DNA of 64,000 nt, taken from positions 914,676 through 978,675 of the forward strand of contig JAINUF010000027.1 in assembly GCA_029718625.1 (NCBI GenBank), read 5' to 3'. Numbering within the stretch: position 1 is the stretch's first letter; each line of letters opens with the position of its first letter. This document shows, in pieces, positions 48,058-57,800 of this stretch. The position numbers and the translations under genes were made by a program. The notes beneath the pieces were generated by a model. That model saw only the letters and a program-made list of their open reading frames with translations, searched no databases and was not told the origin of the DNA. The stretch is from Synaphobranchus kaupii. Taxonomy: Eukaryota > Chordata > Actinopteri > Anguilliformes > Synaphobranchidae.

Positions 48058-48723
48058 GAAAGCCGAATGGCATTTTATTGCTTTTCTAGAAAGCAGTGTT
48101 GTGACGTCAAATAGGCATCAGTCTGATTCTCTGCGCAACGTTCCCTAGAGTGGTAGGCTATAAATAGGCAGAGGAAACAAGGTCAACAAGAAAACAGCAA
48201 ACATTAGGTCAATCGTTAGCCGACAGCAACGTGAAGTGAAATAAAAATAATAATAACGGGAGATTTTGCAAAAACAAAGCAGAAACTAAATAAGCCCCTC
48301 TTCAGTCTGACCGAAGCTAAACGAAAATCGAAATAAAAATAGAAAAGTAAGTAAAAGCAAACCTACTTAAAATTCAAAGTTATTCTGACAGGTTCGTTAA
48401 TTTAGCTAAACCAGCAGCCAATCTATGCCTATAAATGAACATTTTGTTGTTAATATGAGTTCTGTAACTTATTAAATTGAGTTTGCAGGAAAAGATAATT
48501 CTGAATAGAAACCGCTTGACGTGCCTTTACGCATGAATCCAAACACACATAGATTTTGATTGTACCAAAGAACAAATTCCGATAAGGAAAATGACTAATT
48601 ATGCAGTCGACAATATGCACTCTCGTAATTGTGCTCCTTTGACCGCGTTGATAAGCAAAATAAAGCGGAACCGGCGGTTGAAGTTTAGAAATAATTTAAC
48701 CCGGGTCAGCTCCGGTCACCTTC

Positions 48724-48844
48724 GCTCACGGCCATACCACACTGAAAATGCCCGAACTCGTCTGATCTCGGAAGCCAAGCAGTGTAGGGCTTGGTTAGTA
48801 CTTGGATGGGAGACCGCCTGGGAATACTAGGTGCTGTAAGCATT
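48724..48844 (+). rRNA. 5S rRNA type A
   Basis: Consensus, class T. Confidence 0.96.
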
Positions 48845-49084
48845 TTTAAAAGTTTTGTTTTCCGTTTTCGCACGCGATGGGGCTGTTCGCCGAGGTAAAA
48901 GGTGGAAACCATCACTGTATTATTCACAATGATGATAATTAAACGTCTTCGTATCCTAATTATGCAGTCGATAATATTCACTCTCGTAATTTTGCTCCTT
49001 TGACCGCGTTGATAAGCAAAATTAAACGGAACCGGCGGTTGACGTTTAGAAACAATTTAACCCGGGTCAGCTCAGGGCAACTTC

Positions 49085-49205
49085 GCTCACGGCCATACCA
49101 CACTGAAAGAGCCCGAACTCGTCCGATCTCGGAAGCCAAACAGTGTAGGGCCTGGTTAGTACTTGGATGGGAGACCGCCCGGGAATACTAGGTGCTGTAA
49201 GCATT
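49085..49205 (+). rRNA. 5S rRNA type B, T96C
   Basis: T96C (ccgcccggga) at the 3' edge of box C. Shared with the next B gene, so these neighbours are a recent duplication. Confidence 0.95.
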
Positions 49206-49501
49206 TTTAAAAGTTTTGTTTTCCGTTTTCGCACGCGATGGGGCTGTTCGCCGAGGTAAAAGGTGGAAACTATCACTGTATTATTCACAATGATGATAAT
49301 TAAACGTATCCTAATTATGCAGTCGATAATATGCACTCTCGTAATTGTGCTCCTTTGACCGCGTTGATAAACAGAATTAAGCGGAACCGGCGTTTGAAAT
49401 TTAGAAACAATTTAACCCGGGTCAGCTCATTTCACCTTTGCTCACGGCCATCCCACACTGAAAAGGCCCGAACCCGAGCTGTATTGTGATAGCGCATTTT
49501 C

Positions 49502-49639
49502 AAAACTCAAGTGTCATCGATTGCAGTGCGCATTAGGTGTAAACGACAATTCGGCAGCTCAGAGCACCTGTCCTCAAGCGATCCGCTAGCCTCAGCCTTT
49601 CAGTAGCTTGGATGACAGGCTCACGCCACCGCGCCCAGC
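49502..49639 (-). ncRNA. 7SL Alu-domain-like segment
   Basis: Unchanged; the spacer beyond lacks one A (agctaacg near 49900). Confidence 0.65.
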
Positions 49640-50304
49640 GAAAGCCGAATGGCATTTTATTGCTTTTCTAGAAAGCAGTGTTGTGACGTCAAATAGGCAT
49701 CAGTCTGATTCTCTGCGCAACGTTCCCTAGAGTGGTAGGCTATAAATAGGCAGAGGAAACAAGGTCAACAAGAAAACAGCAAACATTAGGTCAATCGTTA
49801 GCCGACAGCAACGTGAAGTGAAATAAAAATAATAATAACGGGAGATTTTGCAAAAACAAAGCAGAAACTAAATAAGCCCCTCTTCAGTCTGACCGAAGCT
49901 AACGAAAATCGAAATAAAAATAGAAAAGTAAGTAAAAGCAAACCTACTTAAAATTCAAAGTTATTCTGACAGGTTCGTTAATTTAGCTAAACCAGCAGCC
50001 AATCTATGCCTATAAATGAACATTTTGTTGTTAATATGAGTTCTGTAACTTATTAAATTGAGTTTGCAGGAAAAGATAATTCTGAATAGAAACCGCTTGA
50101 CGTGCCTTTACGCATGAATCCAAACACACATAGATTTTGATTGTACCAAAGAACAAATTCCGATAAGGAAAATGACTAATTATGCAGTCGACAATATGCA
50201 CTCTCGTAATTGTGCTCCTTTGACCGCGTTGATAAGCAAAATAAAGCGGAACCGGCGGTTGAAGTTTAGAAATAATTTAACCCGGGTCAGCTCCGGTCAC
50301 CTTC

Positions 50305-50425
50305 GCTCACGGCCATACCACACTGAAAATGCCCGAACTCGTCTGATCTCGGAAGCCAAGCAGTGTAGGGCTTGGTTAGTACTTGGATGGGAGACCGCCT
50401 GGGAATACTAGGTGCTGTAAGCATT
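50305..50425 (+). rRNA. 5S rRNA type A
   Basis: Consensus, class T. Confidence 0.96.
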
Positions 50426-50665
50426 TTTAAAAGTTTTGTTTTCCGTTTTCGCACGCGATGGGGCTGTTCGCCGAGGTAAAAGGTGGAAACCATCACTGTA
50501 TTATTCACAATGATGATAATTAAACGTCTTCGTATCCTAATTATGCAGTCGATAATATTCACTCTCGTAATTTTGCTCCTTTGACCGCGTTGATAAGCAA
50601 AATTAAACGGAACCGGCGGTTGACGTTTAGAAACAATTTAACCCGGGTCAGCTCAGGGCAACTTC

Positions 50666-50786
50666 GCTCACGGCCATACCACACTGAAAGAGCCCGAACT
50701 CGTCCGATCTCGGAAGCCAAACAGTGTAGGGCCTGGTTAGTACTTGGATGGGAGACCGCCCGGGAATACTAGGTGCTGTAAGCATT
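50666..50786 (+). rRNA. 5S rRNA type B, T96C
   Basis: Twin of the B gene at 49085. Confidence 0.95.
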
Positions 50787-51082
50787 TTTAAAAGTTTTGT
50801 TTTCCGTTTTCGCACGCGATGGGGCTGTTCGCCGAGGTAAAAGGTGGAAACTATCACTGTATTATTCACAATGATGATAATTAAACGTATCCTAATTATG
50901 CAGTCGATAATATGCACTCTCGTAATTGTGCTCCTTTGACCGCGTTGATAAACAGAATTAAGCGGAACCGGCGTTTGAAATTTAGAAACAATTTAACCCG
51001 GGTCAGCTCATTTCACCTTTGCTCACGGCCATCCCACACTGAAAAGGCCCGAACCCGAGCTGTATTGTGATAGCGCATTTTC

Positions 51083-51220
51083 AAAACTCAAGTGTCATCG
51101 ATTGCAGTGCGCATTAGGTGTAAACGACAATTCGGCAGCTCAGAGCACCTGTCCTCAAGCGATCCGCTAGCCTCAGCCTTTCAGTAGCTTGGATGACAGG
51201 CTCACGCCACCGCGCCCAGC
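51083..51220 (-). ncRNA. 7SL Alu-domain-like segment
   Basis: Unchanged. Confidence 0.65.
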
Positions 51221-51886
51221 GAAAGCCGAATGGCATTTTATTGCTTTTCTAGAAAGCAGTGTTGTGACGTCAAATAGGCATCAGTCTGATTCTCTGCGCA
51301 ACGTTCCCTAGAGTGGTAGGCTATAAATAGGCAGAGGAAACAAGGTCAACAAGAAAACAGCAAACATTAGGTCAATCGTTAGCCGACAGCAACGTGAAGT
51401 GAAATAAAAATAATAATAACGGGAGATTTTGCAAAAACAAAGCAGAAACTAAATAAGCCCCTCTTCAGTCTGACCGAAGCTAAACGAAAATCGAAATAAA
51501 AATAGAAAAGTAAGTAAAAGCAAACCTACTTAAAATTCAAAGTTATTCTGACAGGTTCGTTAATTTAGCTAAACCAGCAGCCAATCTATGCCTATAAATG
51601 AACATTTTGTTGTTAATATGAGTTCTGTAACTTATTAAATTGAGTTTGCAGGAAAAGATAATTCTGAATAGAAACCGCTTGACGTGCCTTTACGCATGAA
51701 TCCAAACACACATAGATTTTGATTGTACCAAAGAACAAATTCCGATAAGGAAAATGACTAATTATGCAGTCGACAATATGCACTCTCGTAATTGTGCTCC
51801 TTTGACCGCGTTGATAAGCAAAATAAAGCGGAACCGGCGGTTGAAGTTTAGAAATAATTTAACCCGGGTCAGCTCCGGTCACCTTC

Positions 51887-52008
51887 GCTCACGGCCATAC
51901 CACACTGGAAAATGCCCGAACTCGTCTGATCTCGGAAGCCAAGCAGTGTAGGGCTTGATTAGTACTTGGATGGGAGACCGCCTGGGAATACTAGGTGCTG
52001 TAAGCATT
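51887..52008 (+). rRNA. 5S rRNA type A with 1-nt insertion
   Basis: An extra G after nt 20 (actggaaaatg) makes the gene 122 nt, plus G71A (cttgattag). The insertion is at the helix II edge. It may be real decay or a consensus error near the gap. Confidence 0.88.
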
Positions 52009-52248
52009 TTTAAAAGTTTTGTTTTCCGTTTTCGCACGCGATGGGGCTGTTCGCCGAGGTAAAAGGTGGAAACTATCACTGTATTATTCACAATGATGAT
52101 AATTAAACGTCTTCGTATCCTAATTATGCAGTCGATAATATTCACTCTCGTAATTTTGCTCCTTTGACCGCGTTGATAAGCAAAATTAAACGGAACCGGC
52201 GGTTGACGTTTAGAAACAATTTAACCCGGGTCAGCTCAGGGCAACTTC

Positions 52249-52369
52249 GCTCACGGCCATACCACACTGAAAGAGCCCGAACTCGTCCGATCTCGGAAGC
52301 CAAACCGTGTAGGGCCTGGTTAGTACTTGGATGGGAGACCGCCTGGGAATACTAGGTGCTGTAAGCATT
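52249..52369 (+). rRNA. 5S rRNA type B, A58C
   Basis: A58C in box A (aaaccgtg) breaks the U20-A58 pair. Downstream cgttttagcacg is private. Confidence 0.92.
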
Positions 52370-52665
52370 TTTAAAAGTTTTGTTTTCCGTTTTAGCACGC
52401 GATGGGGCTGTTCGCCGAGGTAAAAGGTGGAAACTATCACTGTATTATTCACAATGATGATAATTAAACGTATCCTAATTATGCAGTCGATAATATGCAC
52501 TCTCGTAATTGTGCTCCTTTGACCGCGTTGATAAACAGAATTAAGCGGAACCGGCGTTTGAAATTTAGAAACAATTTAACCCGGGTCAGCTCATTTCACC
52601 TTTGCTCACGGCCATCCCACACTGAAAAGGCCCGAACCCGAGCTGTATTGTGATAGCGCATTTTC

Positions 52666-52803
52666 AAAACTCAAGTGTCATCGATTGCAGTGCGCATTAG
52701 GTGTAAACGACAATTCGGCAGCTCAGAGCACCTGTCCTCAAGCGATCCGCTAGCCTCAGCCTTTCAGTAGCTTGGATGACAGGCTCACGCCACCGCGCCC
52801 AGC
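52666..52803 (-). ncRNA. 7SL Alu-domain-like segment
   Basis: Segment unchanged; one C is missing just upstream of its start (cgaaagcgaatgg) and one G is added near 53002 (acggggag). Confidence 0.63.
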
Positions 52804-53469
52804 GAAAGCGAATGGCATTTTATTGCTTTTCTAGAAAGCAGTGTTGTGACGTCAAATAGGCATCAGTCTGATTCTCTGCGCAACGTTCCCTAGAGTGGTA
52901 GGCTATAAATAGGCAGAGGAAACAAGGTCAACAAGAAAACAGCAAACATTAGGTCAATCGTTAGCCGACAGCAAAGTGAAGTGAAATAAAAATAATAATA
53001 ACGGGGAGATTTTGCAAAAACAAAGCAGAAACTAAATAAGCCCCTCTTCAGTCTGACCGAAGCTAAACGAAAATCGAAATAAAAATAGAAAAGTAAGTAA
53101 AAGCAAACCTACTTAAAATTCAAAGTTATTCTGACAGGTTCGTTAATTTAGCTAAACCAGCAGCCAATCTATGCCTATAAATGAACATTTTGTTGTTAAT
53201 ATGAGTTCTGTAACTTATTAAATTGAGTTTGCAGGAAAAGATAATTCTGAATAGAAACCGCTTGACGTGCCTTTACGCATGAATCCAAACACACATAGAT
53301 TTTGATTGTACCAAAGAACAAATTCCGATAAGGAAAATGACTAATTATGCAGTCGACAATATGCACTCTCGTAATTGTGCTCCTTTGACCGCGTTGATAA
53401 GCAAAATAAAGCGGAACCGGCGGTTGAAGTTTAGAAATAATTTAACCCGGGTCAGCTCCGGTCACCTTC

Positions 53470-53591
53470 GCTCACGGCCATACCACACTGAAAAATGCCC
53501 GAACTCGTCTGATCTCGGAAGCCAAGCAGTGTAGGGCTTGGTTAGTACTTGGATGGGAGACCGCCTGGGAATACTAGGTGCTGTAAGCATT
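53470..53591 (+). rRNA. 5S rRNA type A with 1-nt insertion
   Basis: Extra A in the run after nt 21 (gaaaaatgccc) gives 122 nt. Downstream spacer reads cgcacacgatgg. Confidence 0.9.
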
Positions 53592-53831
53592 TTTAAAAGT
53601 TTTGTTTTCCGTTTTCGCACACGATGGGGCTGTTCGCCGAGGTAAAAGGTGGAAACCATCACTGTATTATTCACAATGATGATAATTAAACGTCTTCGTA
53701 TCCTAATTATGCAGTCGATAATATTCACTCTCGTAATTTTGCTCCTTTGACCGCGTTGATAAGCAAAATTAAACGGAACCGGCGGTTGACGTTTAGAAAC
53801 AATTTAACCCGGGTCAGCTCAGGGCAACTTC

Positions 53832-53921
53832 GCTCACGGCCATACCACACTGAAAGAGCCCGAACTCGTCCGATCTCGGAAGCCAAACAGTGTAGGGCCT
53901 GGTTAGTACTTGGATGGGAGA
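53832..53921 (+). rRNA. 5S rRNA type B, cut by assembly gap
   Basis: Nucleotides 1-90 are present and consensus; the N run begins inside box C. Nothing suggests a biological truncation. Confidence 0.93.
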
Positions 53922-54421
53922 NNNNNNNNNNNNNNNNNNNNNNNNNNNNNNNNNNNNNNNNNNNNNNNNNNNNNNNNNNNNNNNNNNNNNNNNNNNNNNN
54001 NNNNNNNNNNNNNNNNNNNNNNNNNNNNNNNNNNNNNNNNNNNNNNNNNNNNNNNNNNNNNNNNNNNNNNNNNNNNNNNNNNNNNNNNNNNNNNNNNNNN
54101 NNNNNNNNNNNNNNNNNNNNNNNNNNNNNNNNNNNNNNNNNNNNNNNNNNNNNNNNNNNNNNNNNNNNNNNNNNNNNNNNNNNNNNNNNNNNNNNNNNNN
54201 NNNNNNNNNNNNNNNNNNNNNNNNNNNNNNNNNNNNNNNNNNNNNNNNNNNNNNNNNNNNNNNNNNNNNNNNNNNNNNNNNNNNNNNNNNNNNNNNNNNN
54301 NNNNNNNNNNNNNNNNNNNNNNNNNNNNNNNNNNNNNNNNNNNNNNNNNNNNNNNNNNNNNNNNNNNNNNNNNNNNNNNNNNNNNNNNNNNNNNNNNNNN
54401 NNNNNNNNNNNNNNNNNNNNN
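53922..54421. other. Assembly gap, 500 N
   Basis: Exactly 500 unspecified bases separate the 5S array from the satellite. A round 500 is a typical placeholder, so the true distance, and whether the two arrays really adjoin, is unknown. Any open frame spanning this run is an artefact. Confidence 0.99.
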
Positions 54422-54462
54422 AAAAACATGATCTACCATGATATTCCATTCCATGGTCAACA

Positions 54463-54479
54463 CTGCCATCTAGTGGCAG
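54463..54479. promoter_or_regulatory. CTCF-like palindromic motif of the satellite
   Basis: CTGCCATCTAGTGGCAG has 6-bp inverted arms (CTGCCA/TGGCAG) around TCTAG. Its core CCATCTAGTGG fits the insect CTCF pattern CCMYCTAGTGG as I recall it, and matches the vertebrate core at about 10 of 14 positions. It recurs at the same offset (+41 to +57) in every complete monomer and in the final partial one. Binding is inference. Confidence 0.4.
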
Positions 54480-54607
54480 GAAATGTTAATTCTTTCGTTT
54501 AAATACTGTTCATTTTCAACGTCTTCTGCTTTGAAATGTGTAATACATATACACCAATTACAATTACATGAGAAAGGAATCAATTAGTAAATTTCTATCT
54601 GTACATT

Positions 54608-54624
54608 TTTTGCCTTTGGCAAAA
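54608..54624. repeat. Short inverted repeat in satellite monomer
   Basis: TTTTGCC and GGCAAAA flank TTT in type a monomers. In the other types the centre is TTA, which lengthens the arms to 8 bp (TTTTGCCT/AGGCAAAA). The centre of the palindrome is thus one of the type-diagnostic positions. Confidence 0.8.
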
Positions 54625-54779
54625 TTACTATTATGGTGAATTGTATTATCATGCTGAGTTTGATTTTATAAGGATTTGTATTAAACAATATATGAATTTT
54701 CGAATGAAATCTAGTCTGTAATAACTTCACATGTCAAATCACTGTGAAACAGCTCGGGCTCTATCTTGACAATCTTAGC

Positions 54780-54826
54780 ACTTGGTCTAAACACATGGCG
54801 CAACTGCATTTAGGGTGTGACCAAGT
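54780..54826. repeat. Inverted repeat with ~12-bp interrupted stem
   Basis: ACTTGGTC at 54780-54787 and GACCAAGT at 54819-54826 are exact inverted copies. Inside them ACAC and GTGT can continue the stem after a 3-nt taa bulge. Present in every monomer inspected; in the monomer starting at 60926 the inner ACAC is changed (taaagacatgg). Confidence 0.75.
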
Positions 54827-54879
54827 CCACTTTTGCTAGTTAGGACAGTGTGTTTTTTGAGCGCGAAGCACAGCGCAAC

Positions 54880-54887
54880 ATGCAAAT
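54880..54887 (+). promoter_or_regulatory. Octamer motif ATGCAAAT in satellite monomer
   Basis: A perfect octamer (POU-factor site) occurs once per monomer, downstream of the 12-bp stem. No PSE, snRNA or other gene follows it, so it may be chance within AT-rich DNA. It could matter only because it is multiplied by the array. Confidence 0.25.
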
Positions 54888-57800
54888 GGGCTGAACTTAG
54901 TCTCTTCATTAATTATAGGTGTGTCTTGCAAGGAATATACTATATGGATCATTTATTTTCAGTGGTTTTGTCATTGCAACCTGGCAACCCTGAGTGCATG
55001 TGGGGAATCTGTCAAAAACATGATCTACCATGATATTCCATTCCATGGTCAACACTGCCATCTAGTGGCAGGAAATGTTAATTCTTTCGTTTAAATACTG
55101 TTCATTTTCAACGTCTTCTGCTTTGGAATGTGTAATACATATACACCAATTACAATTACATGAGAAAGGAATCAATTAGTAAATTTCTATCTGTACATTT
55201 TTTGCCTTAGGCAAAATTACTATTATGGTGAATTGTATTATCATGCTGAGTTTGATTTTATAAGGATTTGTATTAAACAATATATGAATTTTCCAATTAA
55301 ATCTAGTCTGTAATAACTTCACATGTCAAATCACTGTGAAACAGCTCGGGCTCTATCTTGACAATCTTAGCACTTGGTCTAAACACATGGCGCAACTGCA
55401 TTTAGGGTGTGACCAAGTCCACTTTTGCTAGTTAGACAGTGTGTTTTTTGAGCGCGAAGCACAGCGCAACATGCAAATGGGCTGAACTTAGTCTCTTCAT
55501 TAATTATAGGTGTGTCTTGCAAGGAATATACTATATGGATCATTTATTTTCAGTGGTTTTGTCATTGCAACCTGGCAACCCTGAGTGCATGTGGGGAATC
55601 TGTCAAAAACATGATCTACCATGATATTCCATTCCATGGTCAACACTGCCATCTAGTGGCAGGAAATGTTAATTCTTTCGTTTAAATACTGTTCATTTTC
55701 AACGTCTTCTGCTTTGAAATGTGTAATACATATACACCAATTACAATTACATGAGAAAGGAATCAATTAGTAAATTTCTATCTGTACATTTTTTGCCTTT
55801 GGCAAAATTACTATTATGGTGAATTGTATTATCATGCTGAGTTTGATTTTATAAGGATTTGTATTAAACAATATATGAATTTTCGAATGAAATCTAGTCT
55901 GTAATAACTTCACATGTCAAATCACTGTGAAACAGCTCGGGCTCTATCTTGACAATCTTAGCACTTGGTCTAAACACATGGCGCAACTGCATTTAGGGTG
56001 TGACCAAGTCCACTTTTGCTAGTTAGACAGTGTGTTTTTTGAGCGCGAAGCACAGCGCAACATGCAAATGGGCTGAACTTAGTCTCTTCATTAATTATAG
56101 GTGTGTCTTGCAAGGAATATACTATATGGATCATTTATTTTCAGTGGTTTTGTCATTGCAACCTGGCAACCCTGAGTGCATGTGGGGAATCTGTCAAAAA
56201 CATGATCTACCATGATATTCCATTCCATGGTCAACACTGCCATCTAGTGGCAGGAAATGTTAATTCTTTCGTTTAAATACTGTTCATTTTCAACGTCTTC
56301 TGCTTTGGAATGTGTAATACATATACACCAATTACAATTACATGAGAAAGGAATCAATTAGTAAATTTCTATCTGTACATTTTTTGCCTTAGGCAAAATT
56401 ACTATTATGGTGAATTGTATTATCATGCTGAGTTTGATTTTATAAGGATTTGTATTAAACAATATATGAATTTTCGAATTAAATCTAGTCTGTAATAACT
56501 TCACATGTCAAATCACTGTGAAACAGCTCGGGCTCTATCTTGACAATCTTAGCACTTGGTCTAAACACATGGCGCAACTGCATTTAGGGTGTGACCAAGT
56601 CCACTTTTGCTAGTTAGACAGTGTGTTTTTTGAGCACGAAGCACAGCGCAACATGCAAATGGGCTGAACTTAGTCTCTTCATTAATTATAGGTGTGTCTT
56701 GCAAGGAATATACTATATGGATCATTTATTTTCAGTGGTTTTGTCATTGCAACCTGGCAACCCTGAGTGCATGTGGGGAATCTGTCAAAAACATGATCTA
56801 CCATGATATTCCATTCCATGGTCAACACTGCCATCTAGTGGCAGGAAATGTTAATTCTTTCGTTTAAATACTGTTCATTTTCAACGTCTTCTGCTTTGGA
56901 ATGTGTAATACATATACACCAATTACAATTACATGAGAAAGGAATCAATTAGTAAATTTCTATCTGTACATTTTTTGCCTTAGGCAAAATTACTATTATG
57001 GTGAATTGTATTATCATGCTGAGTTTGATTTTATAAGGATTTGTATTAAACAATATATGAATTTTCGAATGAAATCTAGTCTGTAATAACTTCACATGTC
57101 AAATCACTGTGAAACAGCTCGGGCTCTATCTTGACAATCTTAGCACTTGGTCTAAACACATGGCGCAACTGCATTTAGGGTGTGACCAAGTCCACTTTTG
57201 CTAGTTAGACAGTGTGTTTTTTGAGCGCGAAGCACAGCGCAACATGCAAATGGGCTGAACTTAGTCTCTTCATTAATTATAGGTGTGTCTTGCAAGGAAT
57301 ATACTATATGGATCATTTATTTTCAGTGGTTTTGTCATTGCAACCTGGCAACCCTGAGTGCATGTGGGGAATCTGTCAAAAACATGATCTACCATGATAT
57401 TCCATTCCATGGTCAACACTGCCATCTAGTGGCAGGAAATGTTAATTCTTTCGTTTAAATACTGTTCATTTTCAACGTCTTCTGCTTTGGAATGTGTAAT
57501 ACATATACACCAATTACAATTACATGAGAAAGGAATCAATTAGTAAATTTCTATCTGTACATTTTTTGCCTTAGGCAAAATTACTATTATGGTGAATTGT
57601 ATTATCATGCTGAGTTTGATTTTATAAGGATTTGTATTAAACAATATATGAATTTTCGAATTAAATCTAGTCTGTAATAACTTCACATGTCAAATCACTG
57701 TGAAACAGCTCGGGCTCTATCTTGACAATCTTAGCACTTGGTCTAAACACATGGCGCAACTGCATTTAGGGTGTGACCAAGTCCACTTTTGCTAGTTAGA

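Larger units (their letters stand above)
1..53921 (+). repeat. Tandem 5S rDNA array, 1582-bp units
   Basis: About 34 near-identical units lie head to tail. The period is 1582 bp (for example 2835, 4417, 5999, 7581, 9163 for successive type A starts). Exceptions are a 1221-bp unit starting at 1614, a 1598-bp step caused by a 16-bp duplication at 15485-15516, and steps of 1579-1583 bp caused by small indels. Order within a unit: 5S A (+), 5S B (+), truncated 5S (+), 7SL Alu-domain-like segment (-), spacer. The array enters from the left edge at about -31 of the first A gene and runs into an assembly gap on the right, so neither true end is visible. Variants differ between units but are shared by units in patterns, which points to homogenisation by unequal exchange. 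Confidence 0.97.

Noticed and set aside
1..53921. CRISPR-like array
   Set aside because: The periodicity is long-unit rDNA with nearly identical spacers, in a eukaryotic context; no short repeat/unique spacer pattern and no cas genes.
53725..54502. Open frames of 173-251 codons across the gap
   Set aside because: Mostly undefined residues from the 500 N; no information.
55439..55624. 61-66 codon frame repeated in each satellite monomer
   Set aside because: Uniform copies reflect array homogeneity; it is broken by a 1-bp insertion in the monomer of 59743-60334, lies over inverted repeats and matches no family I know.
57212..57260. U6 snRNA start on the - strand of the satellite (gtgcttcgcgctc)
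   Set aside because: Resemblance is limited to a few bases; the ACAGAGA, AGCATGG and downstream stem regions of U6 are absent.
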